Assembly (NCBI RefSeq): GCF_000747155.1
Contig: NZ_AVCK01000012.1
Location: 62,001-126,000, forward strand
Source: Arenimonas metalli CF5-1
Lineage (GTDB): Bacteria; Pseudomonadota; Gammaproteobacteria; Xanthomonadales; Xanthomonadaceae
Reading direction: 5' to 3'
Length of the DNA stretch: 64,000 nucleotides
Both the position numbers and the translations under genes were made by a program. Of this stretch, positions 28,739-37,255 are shown piece by piece (position 1 is the first letter of the stretch; every line of letters begins with the position of its first letter). A model generated the notes under the pieces. That model searched no databases and was not told the DNA's origin. It saw only the letters and a list, made by a program, of their open reading frames with translations.

Positions 28739-29397
28739 GGGGTGTCCTTCAGGCGGCCGCGGATGTGATCCATGGCCAGCGCATAGGCTTCGGGCAGTTC
28801 GCCGGGGCTGTCGACGCCCATGCCGAGTTCGCGCACGCGGCCGTCGAGCAGGGAGTACACCCAGCCGTGCACGCTGAGTTTCTGGCCGCGGTTCCAGGCG
28901 TCCTGGACGATGGTGGTCTGGCAGACGTTGACCACCTGCTCGACCACGTTCAGCTCGCACAGGCGGGCGTGGCGCAGGGACTCGAGGTCGACCTCGGCCA
29001 GCATCGCCGCGTGCTTTGTGGCGACATCGCCGACATGGCGCAGCCAGTTGTCGGCCAGGCCGACCCGGGTGCCGGTCAGCGCGGCGTGCACGCCGCCGCA
29101 GCCGTAGTGGCCAACCACCAGGATGTGCTCGACCTTGAGCACGTCCACGGCGAACTGGATCGTGCTCAGGCAGTTGAGGTCGGTGTGCACCACCAGGTTG
29201 GCGACGTTGCGGTGGACGAACACCTCGCCGGGCTGCAGGCCGGTGATCTGGTTGGCGGGCACGCGCGAATCCGAGCAGCCGATCCACAGGTACTTCGGCG
29301 CCTGCAGCTGCGAGAGGCGCTTGAAGAACTGCGGGTCCTCGGCGCGCACCTTCGCGGCCCATTCCCGGTTCTTGTCGAGCAGTTCCTTCAAAGGCAT
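28735..29397 (-). CDS. can: Beta-class carbonic anhydrase
   Basis: 220 residues. Interconverts CO2 and bicarbonate. Zinc ligands and the active-site dyad are clear: Cys41, Asp43 and Arg45 in CSDSRVPANQ, then His97 and Cys100 in VVGHYGCGG. The C-terminal part keeps NVVEQVVNVCQT and GWVYSLLDG, typical of E. coli Can. It starts four bases after the aldehyde dehydrogenase stop and overlaps the RidA gene, so it is firmly inside the aminomuconate operon, where CO2 is released downstream by ACMSD. Confidence 0.95.
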   Translation of the reverse strand: MPLKELLDKNREWAAKVRAEDPQFFKRLSQLQAPKYLWIGCSDSRVPANQITGLQPGEVFVHRNVANLVVHTDLNCLSTIQFAVDVLKVEHILVVGHYGCGGVHAALTGTRVGLADNWLRHVGDVATKHAAMLAEVDLESLRHARLCELNVVEQVVNVCQTTIVQDAWNRGQKLSVHGWVYSLLDGRVRELGMGVDSPGELPEAYALAMDHIRGRLKDTP

Positions 29398-29401
29398 CGT
29401 G

Positions 29402-30847
29402 TCATCCCAGATCGATCGTGACGTTCTTGGCTTCGGTGAAGAAGCGCAGCGCTTCCCAGCCGCCCTCGCGGCCGATGCCGGACTGCTTCACGCCGCCGAA
29501 GGGCGTGCGCAGGTCGCGGTTCATCCAAGTGTTGACCCAGACCACGCCGGCCTCTAGCGCGGCGGCGAGGCGGTGGGCGCGGCCCAGGTCCTGGGTCCAG
29601 ACGCTGGCCGAGAGGCCGTAGGGCGTGGCGTTGGCGAGCGCGAGGGCCTCTTCGTCGGTGTCGAAGGGCTGCAGCGTCACCACCGGGCCGAAGATCTCCT
29701 CGGTGTTGGTGCGGCAGTGCGGGCCCAGGCCCTCGATGACCGTGGGCGCGATGAACCAGCCGTCGGCGCAGCGGCCCGCGGGGCGCACGGCGTCGCCGCC
29801 GCACAGGATCGCGCCGCCTTCCTCGCGGGCCAGGGCCAGGCAGGCCAGCACCTTGTCGTAGTGCGCGCGCGAGACCACGGGGCCGAGGTTGGTTTCGGCC
29901 AGGTCCGGGTCGCCGATCGCCAGCGCCTTCGCGCGTGCGACCAGGGCGTCGCGGAATTCCGCGTAGTAGCTCCGCTCGACCAGCAGGCGCGAGCCGCACA
30001 GGCAGATCTGGCCGGAGTTGAGGAACGCCGAGCGCACCACGGTGTCGAGCAGCTTCTGCTTGGGCGCGTCGGCGAACACTAGGGTGGCGTTCTTGCCGCC
30101 CAGCTCCAGCGAGGTCTTCTTCAGCGAGCGCGCGCAGCTTTCGGCGATGCGAACGCCAACCGCGGTGCTGCCGGTGAAGCTGATGGCCTTGACATCGGGG
30201 TGATCGACCAGCGCCTGGCCCGCGATCGCACCACGGCCCTGCACGATGTTGAACACGCCGGCCGGGAAGCCGATGTCGCGCGCCAGTTCGCCCAGCATCC
30301 AGGCCGTCACCGGCGTCACTTCGGAGGGCTTGCCGACCACGCAGTTGCCTGCCGCCAGCGCCGGCGCGAACTTCCACGTGAACAGGTACAGCGGCAGGTT
30401 CCAGGGGCTGATGACGCCGACCACGCCCAGCGGCTGGCGCAGGGTGTAGTTCACGACGCCCGGCGTGGAGTGCGATTCGCTGGCGAACTGGGTGGCGGCG
30501 GCCGCGAAGAAGCGCAGGTTGCTGACCGCTCGCGGGATGTCGAGGGTGCGCGCGAGCGACAGCGGCTTGCCGACATCGCGTGATTCGGCGGCGGCGAACT
30601 CGTCGAGCCGGGCTTCCAGCGCATCCGCGAGTTTGTTGATCCAGGCGGCACGGTCGGCGGCGGGCAGGGTGGACCAGGCCGGGAAGGCGCGCCGGGCCGC
30701 GGCCACGGCGGCATCCACGTCGGCGGCGGTGCCGTCGAGGCATTGCGCGTACACCCGCCCGGTGGCGGGTTCGAACACGTCAAGGGCGGCGTTCCCCGCA
30801 GTACCGCGGGCCTCGCCGTCGATCAGGTGGGTCAGCCGCATTTCCAT
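29402..30847 (-). CDS. nbaE: 2-Aminomuconate-6-semialdehyde dehydrogenase
   Basis: 481 residues from ATG 30847 (another ATG six bases on is possible). NAD-dependent aldehyde dehydrogenase with the usual PWNLPLYLFTWKFAPAL, KPSEVTP, SFTGSTAVG, the Glu of SLELGGKN and the nucleophile in NSGQICLCGSRLL. The family of 2-hydroxymuconate and 2-aminomuconate semialdehyde dehydrogenases is the best fit given the neighbours (HAAO, ACMSD, RidA). It is the first gene of the catabolic operon; 60 bases with a repeat remnant separate it from nei. Confidence 0.92.
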   Translation of the reverse strand: MEMRLTHLIDGEARGTAGNAALDVFEPATGRVYAQCLDGTAADVDAAVAAARRAFPAWSTLPAADRAAWINKLADALEARLDEFAAAESRDVGKPLSLARTLDIPRAVSNLRFFAAAATQFASESHSTPGVVNYTLRQPLGVVGVISPWNLPLYLFTWKFAPALAAGNCVVGKPSEVTPVTAWMLGELARDIGFPAGVFNIVQGRGAIAGQALVDHPDVKAISFTGSTAVGVRIAESCARSLKKTSLELGGKNATLVFADAPKQKLLDTVVRSAFLNSGQICLCGSRLLVERSYYAEFRDALVARAKALAIGDPDLAETNLGPVVSRAHYDKVLACLALAREEGGAILCGGDAVRPAGRCADGWFIAPTVIEGLGPHCRTNTEEIFGPVVTLQPFDTDEEALALANATPYGLSASVWTQDLGRAHRLAAALEAGVVWVNTWMNRDLRTPFGGVKQSGIGREGGWEALRFFTEAKNVTIDLG

Positions 30848-30892
30848 GCCCGCAAGCTTACCCGCCACGCCCGCCGTACGGACAGGTCAGGT

Positions 30893-30908
30893 TCCCCTGT
30901 GGGAGGGT
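30893..30908. repeat. Remnant of the TGTGGGAGGG palindrome
   Basis: CCCCTGTGGGAGGGTC matches the outer 14-15 bases of the intact copies (compare 40192) and then diverges. It lies between nei and the aminomuconate dehydrogenase gene and abuts the nei stop codon. Confidence 0.45.
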
Positions 30909-31720
30909 CAGGATTGGCAGACCTTGCACCAGTACAGGCGGCGGCCGCCGAGCTCGTGGCGGACGATGACGTCGCCGCACTGGCGGCAGGGTTCGCCCTC
31001 GCGGTCGAAGACCTCGAAGCGGAAGCCGCGCGGGGTATCGGTGAGGTAATCCTCGGCCATGCCCTTGGCGCGCCGGATGCCGCGGGTGGCGTAGCTGGCG
31101 CGGGGCACCGCGAGCAGGGCGCGGGCCAGGGCCTCGGTTTCGTGGTCGTCGAGGTCGCGCGGGCGCCGGTTCGGGGCGATGCCGGCCATGAACAGCACTT
31201 CCGAGCGCAGGTAGTTGCCCATGCCGGCCAGGAAGGCCTGGTCGAGCAGCAGCGCCACCAGCGCGCGGCCGGCGAAGCGCGGGTCGCGCAGGCGGGCGGC
31301 CACGGTGGCCTCGTCCAGCGACAGGTCCAGCACGTCGGGGCCGAGCTTGGCCAGGAAGGGGTGCCGCGGCAGCTCGGCGGTCTTCCACATCTCCACCTCG
31401 GAGGCGGAGTAAAGCAGGATCGCCTTCTTCGCCGTCTCCAGCGCGACCCGCAGCGATCGGGTGGTGTCGGGCCGCTCGCCGGCCTTCGCGACTTTCCAGA
31501 CGCCGTAGAGCTGGTTGTGCGAGTACAGCGTCAGCCCGTGGTCGAAGTGCGTGAGCAGGGCCTTGCCGTGCGGCACGATCGCGGTGATGCGTTGGTCCAC
31601 CAGCGAGCGCTGGTAGCGCTTGAGTTCGGGGAACGCGAAGAACGCGTCGGTGAGCGGCTGGCCGACCACGGCCTTGGCGAGCTGGTCGGCGGCGCGGCGG
31701 ATTTCAGGACCTTCGGGCAT
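30908..31720 (-). CDS. nei: Endonuclease VIII-like DNA glycosylase (Nei/Fpg family)
   Basis: 270 residues. Base-excision glycosylase/AP lyase for oxidised bases. It begins PEGPEIRRAADQLAKA, with the catalytic Pro2 and Glu3; the beta-clamp Lys is near HGKALLTHF. The helix-two-turn-helix (LLLDQAFLAGMGNYLRSEVLFMAGI) is intact. The C-terminal zinc finger has CRQC and CKVC. PEGPEIRR and the YSHNQLYGVW block favour Nei over Fpg (MutM). Confidence 0.93.
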   Translation of the reverse strand: MPEGPEIRRAADQLAKAVVGQPLTDAFFAFPELKRYQRSLVDQRITAIVPHGKALLTHFDHGLTLYSHNQLYGVWKVAKAGERPDTTRSLRVALETAKKAILLYSASEVEMWKTAELPRHPFLAKLGPDVLDLSLDEATVAARLRDPRFAGRALVALLLDQAFLAGMGNYLRSEVLFMAGIAPNRRPRDLDDHETEALARALLAVPRASYATRGIRRAKGMAEDYLTDTPRGFRFEVFDREGEPCRQCGDVIVRHELGGRRLYWCKVCQS

Positions 31721-31762
31721 GGCGCAAGGCTGCCGACGCGTCCGTGCAGGCCGCGTGTGGGC

Positions 31763-32053
31763 TCAGTGCCTGAGCACCGGGGGCACGGCCTGCACCTCGT
31801 GGTACTCGAAGCCCAGCGAGCCGTTCTCGACCCGGGCCACGCGGGCATCCACCACCACCGCCGGGCCGGAGACATCGAAGAACACCAGGCGCACGATGGC
31901 CGCGACTTCAAGCTGGCAGGTGGCGGGGCGGAACAGCCCGCAGCCACCTTCGGACAGGTCCTTGACCTCGCCCACCCAGGCCTTGTCCTCGTGCAGCACC
32001 ATCACCCGTGCCGCGAAGGGAACCCGGTCGGACCAGCGGTTGTTGGCGTCCAT
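31763..32053 (-). CDS. PilZ-domain c-di-GMP-binding protein
   Basis: 96 residues, a stand-alone PilZ domain. Both c-di-GMP motifs are present: RWSDR near the start (RxxxR) and DLSEGG (DxSxxG) at ~33-38. Likely a small c-di-GMP adaptor whose output partner is unknown. It sits about 8 kb from the membrane diguanylate cyclase gene on the same strand, and just after the SDR gene (11 bases). Confidence 0.9.
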   Translation of the reverse strand: MDANNRWSDRVPFAARVMVLHEDKAWVGEVKDLSEGGCGLFRPATCQLEVAAIVRLVFFDVSGPAVVVDARVARVENGSLGFEYHEVQAVPPVLRH

Positions 32054-32064
32054 GCGTCGGTGCC

Positions 32065-32850
32065 TCAGAGGGAACGGGTGCGCCCGCCGTCGACCGGCAG
32101 GTTGATGCCATTAACGTAGCCGGCCGCGTTTCCGGCCAGGAAGGCGATGGCCGCGGCGACTTCGGCCGGCTCGGCGAAGCGGCCCGCCGGTACCGTGGCC
32201 AGCATGCCGCGCGCGATCTCGTCGGCCGGCTTGCCGGTGGCGGCGGCGCGCTCGGCCAGGATCTGGTCCAGGCGCTGGGTGCGGGTGTAGCCGGGCAGCA
32301 CGTTGTTGACGGTGATGCCGTGCGGGCCGAGTTCGCTGGCCAGGGTCTTGGACCAGGACGCGACCGCGCCGCGGATGGTGTTGGAGACGCCGAGGTTGGC
32401 GATCGGTTCCTTCACCGAAGTGGAGATGACGTTGACGATGCGGCCCCAGCCGGCGGCGCGCATGCCCGGCAGAACGGCCTGCACCAGCACCTGGTTGGCC
32501 ACGAGGTGCTGGCGGAAGACCGCGAGGTAGTCCTCGGGCGCGGCCGCGTGCGCGGGCCCGCCCGGCGGGCCGGCGGTGTTGTTGACCAGGATGTGCACCG
32601 GGTACTTGGCGCACAGCGCCGCCACCGAGGCGGACAGACCCTGGCTGTCGGAGGAATCCGCGGCGACGTGTCGATGCTGCTGGCCCTCGGCGCGGGGCAG
32701 GGTGGCCACGACTTCGGCCAGGCGGCCGGGCCGGCGCGCCAGCACGGTGACGTCGGCGCCGAGCGCGGCCAGGGCCTGCGCCGCGGCCAGGCCGATGCCT
32801 TCCGAGCCGCCGCAAACGAGGGCGTGGCGGCCGCGCAGGGACTCGCTCAC
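32065..32850 (-). CDS. SDR-family protein lacking the usual catalytic tyrosine
   Basis: 261 residues from GTG 32850, whose first bases overlap the preceding stop (GTGA). The Rossmann motif GGSEGIGLAAAQAL and the NNTAG motif are intact. The active site is unusual: Ser is present (VISTSVKEP) but the YxxxK position reads VSNTIRG, so Tyr and Lys are replaced. This occurs in the SDR subgroup related to 3-oxoacyl-ACP reductase that keeps SN..R; members end VNNVLPGYTRT as here. The enzymatic role is uncertain. Confidence 0.85.
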   Translation of the reverse strand: MSESLRGRHALVCGGSEGIGLAAAQALAALGADVTVLARRPGRLAEVVATLPRAEGQQHRHVAADSSDSQGLSASVAALCAKYPVHILVNNTAGPPGGPAHAAAPEDYLAVFRQHLVANQVLVQAVLPGMRAAGWGRIVNVISTSVKEPIANLGVSNTIRGAVASWSKTLASELGPHGITVNNVLPGYTRTQRLDQILAERAAATGKPADEIARGMLATVPAGRFAEPAEVAAAIAFLAGNAAGYVNGINLPVDGGRTRSL

Positions 32851-33194
32851 CGGTCTTCCCCGGTCAGCGGGTTCTTCATCGGCTGGATCATCAGGTCGCG
32901 CAGGCTGTCGTCGTCCTCGGCCCGCGGCGGTTCGATCTCCTCAAGGTCCAGGCCCCAGGCCTCGGCGTCCTCGGCATCCATGCCGTCGAGGGCGCGGAAG
33001 TCCGCGTCCATCAGGGCCGAGCGCGCCACGTCCTCGCTCTCGTAGATGTTGATGCGGCCATCGCAGTCGAAGACTTCGGCCACGCCGCTGTCGAGCACCC
33101 GCATCCGCGACCACACCAGCATGCGCGGCAGCGCCGCCAGCCACCACTGGTCGGAATCGCGCGGGCCGGACTCGGTTTCGTTTTCCTGGGACAT
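32847..33194 (-). CDS. Small acidic conserved hypothetical protein
   Basis: 115 residues, very acidic in the second half (EDAEAWGLDLEEIEPPRAEDDD). The centre (WSRMRVLDSGVAEVFDCDGRINIYESEDVARSALMDADFRAL) looks like a small folded domain. No membrane or signal segment. The stop overlaps the SDR start by GTGA, suggesting coupled translation. It resembles xanthomonad hypothetical proteins near asnS, function unknown. Confidence 0.75.
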   Translation of the reverse strand: MSQENETESGPRDSDQWWLAALPRMLVWSRMRVLDSGVAEVFDCDGRINIYESEDVARSALMDADFRALDGMDAEDAEAWGLDLEEIEPPRAEDDDSLRDLMIQPMKNPLTGEDR

Positions 33195-33210
33195 GCGGGG
33201 GATTCCTTGG

Positions 33211-33507
33211 TTACTGCAGGGCGATCAGCGCGACGACGCCCACGGCGCCGACCAGGCTGAGCCAGCCGCTGCCGGCGGTGATGCCGGCGAAGAAGTTGAG
33301 GTTCGTGTCGTTCGCGGCGCGGTGCTTCCAGCGCATCAGCCACCAGCTGTAGCCCCAGCCGCCGTCTTCGGTGCCCGGCGCGAACGCGATCTGCTTGTCG
33401 AGCTGGTGGCGGAACGCCAGCACCCGGAAGCCGAAGTGCGCCGGCGCCGCCGAACCGGCCAGGCCGAGGAACAGGAACAGCAGCAGCGAACCCGCGCCCG
33501 TGCCCAT
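33211..33507 (-). CDS. Small membrane protein
   Basis: 98 residues with a hydrophobic N-terminus (GSLLLFLFLGLAGSAAPA), which may be a membrane anchor or signal segment, and a second hydrophobic stretch at the C-terminus (WLSLVGAVGVVALIAL). Between them are a Trp-rich motif (GGWGYSWWLMRWKH) and a polar segment. No family is recognised. It starts three bases after the asnS stop, so it is co-transcribed with asnS. Confidence 0.65.
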   Translation of the reverse strand: MGTGAGSLLLFLFLGLAGSAAPAHFGFRVLAFRHQLDKQIAFAPGTEDGGWGYSWWLMRWKHRAANDTNLNFFAGITAGSGWLSLVGAVGVVALIALQ

Positions 33508-33510
33508 GGT

Positions 33511-34911
<1,401 letters not shown>

Positions 34912-34991
34912 GCTCTTGAATCCCTGCCCGGACGGGCCAATTTGCGGAAGACCGCAAGGATACCCGCAGGCGTGGGTTCACGCAGCGCCGG

Positions 34992-34997
34992 TATACT
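34992..34997 (+). promoter_or_regulatory. Possible -10 box (TATACT) of the IscA-type gene
   Basis: TATACT lies 37 bases before the ATG at 35035 in the asnS/IscA divergent gap. No strong -35 is seen at the expected place. Confidence 0.4.
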
Positions 34998-35034
34998 TGC
35001 TCCGTCCCACCCCCGTTTGCCTCGAGACCTTGCC

Positions 35035-35361
35035 ATGGCCGTCACCCTGACCCCCGCCGCCGCCGACCGCGTCCGCAGCTACCTGGCCGAAACGCCCGGC
35101 GGCATCGGCCTGCGCTTTGGCGTCCGCAAGTCGGGCTGCACCGGCTTCGCCTACGTGGTGGACATCGCCAAGGCCGAGGGCCCGGACGACAGCGTGTTCG
35201 AGACCGACGGCGTGGCCGTCCGGGTCGACGCCGCCAGCCTGCCCCAGGTCGACGGCACCGAGATCGACTTCGTCAGCCAGGGCCTGAACCAGCAGTTCGT
35301 GTTCCGGAACCCCCGGGTTTCGGCCGAATGCGGCTGCGGCGAGTCGTTCGCGACGTCCTGA
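35035..35361 (+). CDS. IscA/SufA-type iron-sulfur cluster carrier protein
   Basis: 108 residues from ATG 35035. A-type Fe-S carrier that receives and hands on [2Fe-2S]/[4Fe-4S] clusters. The three ligand cysteines are in place: Cys35 (KSGCTGFAYVVD) and Cys99/Cys101 (CGCGESF). The C-terminus CGCGESFAT is closest to IscA/SufA; ErpA-like function is possible. No isc or suf genes are next to it. Confidence 0.93.
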   Translation: MAVTLTPAAADRVRSYLAETPGGIGLRFGVRKSGCTGFAYVVDIAKAEGPDDSVFETDGVAVRVDAASLPQVDGTEIDFVSQGLNQQFVFRNPRVSAECGCGESFATS

Positions 35362-35470
35362 GGAGGAGCTCTCAGGACGTCCCCACGATCCGCTTCGCGG
35401 ATCGCGGGCCCCGGCTCCTTGCCTCCCGATCCCCGCGCCTGTCGGCGCGCCCCCTTACCAAGGGGGCTTT
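35352..35470. other. Hairpin-rich gap after the IscA-type gene
   Basis: Three successive inverted repeats: GACGTCCTGA/TCAGGACGTC (35352-35381, overlapping the stop codon), CGATCCGCTTCGCGGATCG (35386-35404) and CCCCCTTACCAAGGGGG (35450-35466). None has a proper T-run, so termination is possible but unproven. Such short GC hairpins are common in this group's intergenic DNA. Confidence 0.45.
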
Positions 35471-35645
35471 CCCTTCCCGGGGGGCGGAGGGGTTGTAAGT
35501 CCTTGAGTTGCGCGGGAAAGGGGGCGCGGGCATAATGCGCGGCTCCCCATCCCGGGGAGACCCTTGCTCCACGGCAGATGGTTCGCCATCTCGGGCCGGG
35601 GGCTGCCAGGCCGAATCACCGGCCGCATCCACAAGGAAACAACCC

Positions 35646-36041
35646 ATGCGTCACTATGAAATCGTGTTCATGGTCCATCCGGACCAGAGCGAGCAGGTGC
35701 CGGCCATGATCGAGCGCTACAAGTCGCTCATCGAAGCCGACAACGGCAAGATCCACCGCCTGGAAGACTGGGGCCGCCGCCAGCTCGCCTACGCCATCGA
35801 CAACCTGGTCAAGGCGCACTACGTGCTCCTGAACGTCGAGTGCGGCCAGAAGGTCCTCACCGAGCTCGTCGACGGCTTCCGCTTCAATGACGCCGTGCTG
35901 CGCCATATGGTCATCGCCCGCGAAGAGGCCGTCACCGAGCAGTCCCTGATCATGAAGACCAAGGACGAGAAGGGCGAGCGCCGCCCGCGCCGTGACGATG
36001 ACGAAAACAGCGTTGGCACCGCCAACGACGACGCCGCCTGA
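35646..36041 (+). CDS. rpsF: 30S ribosomal protein S6
   Basis: 131 residues from ATG 35646 ([14 protein letters not shown]), with AAGGAAAC upstream as Shine-Dalgarno. Conserved S6 core ([23 protein letters not shown]) and an acidic, flexible C-tail ending ANDDAA, a tail of the kind that is glutamylated in E. coli by RimK. First gene of the rpsF-rpsR-rplI operon. Confidence 0.97.
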   Translation: MRHYEIVFMVHPDQSEQVPAMIERYKSLIEADNGKIHRLEDWGRRQLAYAIDNLVKAHYVLLNVECGQKVLTELVDGFRFNDAVLRHMVIAREEAVTEQSLIMKTKDEKGERRPRRDDDENSVGTANDDAA

Positions 36042-36061
36042 GCCGAGACCGGAGACCGAAC

Positions 36062-36292
36062 ATGAGCAAGTTTTTCCGCCGCCGCAAGTTCTGCAAGTTC
36101 ACGGCTGATGGCGTCAAGGAGATCGACTACAAGGATCTCAATACCCTGCGCCAGTACCTGACCGAGAACGGCAAGATCGTCCCGAGCCGCATCACGGGCA
36201 CCAAGGCCAAGTACCAGCGCCAGCTGCAGACCGCGATCAAGCGCGCCCGCGAGCTCGCCCTGATCCCGTACACCGACAACCACCAGAACTGA
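36062..36292 (+). CDS. rpsR: 30S ribosomal protein S18
   Basis: 76 residues, with the conserved [22 protein letters not shown] start and the [24 protein letters not shown]-binding helix. It binds 16S rRNA together with S6. The start is 20 bases after rpsF; GGAGACCGAAC provides the ribosome-binding site. Confidence 0.97.
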   Translation: MSKFFRRRKFCKFTADGVKEIDYKDLNTLRQYLTENGKIVPSRITGTKAKYQRQLQTAIKRARELALIPYTDNHQN

Positions 36293-36386
36293 GCCGGGGG
36301 CCCGCCGGGCCTTCGCTCCACCCGTCCCAACGGACAGCCAACAGTTGCGGGGCCGCGCGCCCCGCTAACGTGACGGAGCATTACCC

Positions 36387-36836
36387 ATGAAACTGATCCT
36401 CCTGCAGAAAGTCGTGAACCTCGGCGGCCTGGGCGACCTGGTCGACGTCAAGCCGGGTTACGGCCGCAACTACCTGGTGCCGCAGGGCAAGGCCGTGCCG
36501 GCCACCCAGGCCAACATCGCCTCGTTCGAAGCCAAGCGCGCCGAGTACGAAGCCAAGGCCAACCAGGTCCTCGCCGACGCCGAAGCCCGCAAGGCCAAGC
36601 TCGAGGGCACCAGCGTCACGATCGCCGCGAACGCGTCCACCGAAGGCAAGCTCTTCGGCTCGGTCGGCCCGCGCGACGTCGCCGAGGCCTTCACGGCCGC
36701 CGGCCACAAGCTCGACAAGAGCGAAGTGGTCATGTCGGAAGGCGCCCTGCGCCGCACCGGCGAGTTCGACATCGAAGTGCGCCTGCACGCCGACGTCCAC
36801 ACCACGGTCAAGGTCGTCATCGAAGCCGAAGCCTGA
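36387..36836 (+). CDS. rplI: 50S ribosomal protein L9
   Basis: 149 residues. Typical two-domain L9: the N-terminal rRNA-binding domain ([36 protein letters not shown]), a long connecting helix, and a C-terminal domain with [16 protein letters not shown]. It closes the ribosomal operon, followed by a strong terminator. Confidence 0.97.
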   Translation: MKLILLQKVVNLGGLGDLVDVKPGYGRNYLVPQGKAVPATQANIASFEAKRAEYEAKANQVLADAEARKAKLEGTSVTIAANASTEGKLFGSVGPRDVAEAFTAAGHKLDKSEVVMSEGALRRTGEFDIEVRLHADVHTTVKVVIEAEA

Positions 36837-36858
36837 TCTTCGCCTTCCGCAACCCCCC

Positions 36859-36888
36859 GAAGGGCGCCTCAGGGCGCCCTTCGTCTTT
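36859..36888 (+). terminator. Rho-independent terminator after rplI
   Basis: A perfect 10-bp stem GAAGGGCGCC/GGCGCCCTTC around TCAG, followed by GTCTTTTC. It ends the rpsF-rpsR-rplI operon before dnaB. Confidence 0.88.
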
Positions 36889-36895
36889 TCCGCCC

Positions 36896-37161
36896 CTGTG
36901 GGAGGGACTTCAGTCCCGACCCGTGCGCCTTGCGCACGAGCGGCCGCATATCGTCACCTCCCGGCAGCGCCGCCGCCCACACACAGGGGTCTCCCGCCCG
37001 ACTCGGGAGCGTCATCCTGACCACCGATGTCGGGTCGCTCACGGGCATCCATGCCCTCCGCGACACTTGCCCATCCCTGGGCGGCGGCGCTGCGATGGTG
37101 CCGCGGTGTGTCGACGTTCGTGCGCAAGGCGCACGGGTCGGGACTGAAGTCCCTCCCACAG
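36896..37161. repeat. TGTGGGAGGG palindrome, copy 3: widely spaced form with 43-bp arms
   Basis: Left arm 36896-36938 and right arm 37119-37161 are perfect inverted copies, starting CTGTGGGAGGGACTTCAGTC on the outside and ending in CGCACG inside. The 180-bp spacer has a second inverted pair, 16 bases (36964-36979 with 37078-37093), and a small hairpin GGGCAT/ATGCCC at 37043-37056. All other intact copies have loops of 3 to 11 bases. Confidence 0.9.
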
Positions 37162-37209
37162 AGGGATGTCGCAGGCCGTGAGACTGCGGGCGGGGAGGAT
37201 GTGCACGGG

Positions 37210-37218
37210 TTATGCACA
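37210..37218 (+). promoter_or_regulatory. DnaA-box-like site in the dnaB leader
   Basis: TTATGCACA fits the DnaA-box consensus TTATNCACA exactly and lies 38 bases before the dnaB start. A weaker TTATCCGTG follows at 37222-37230. A role of DnaA in dnaB transcription is inferred. Confidence 0.45.
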
Positions 37219-37255
37219 GACTTATCCGTGTCACGTCGCAGGGAGGCTCGCTAGG

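Larger units (their letters stand above)
36837..37255. other. 419-bp gap upstream of dnaB: terminator, spaced palindrome, DnaA-box-like site
   Basis: From left to right: the rplI terminator (36859-36888), the left arm of a 43-bp perfect inverted repeat (36896-36938), a 180-bp spacer with further inner hairpins, the right arm (37119-37161), then TTATGCACA (37210-37218). No gene is supported in the spacer. Confidence 0.7.
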
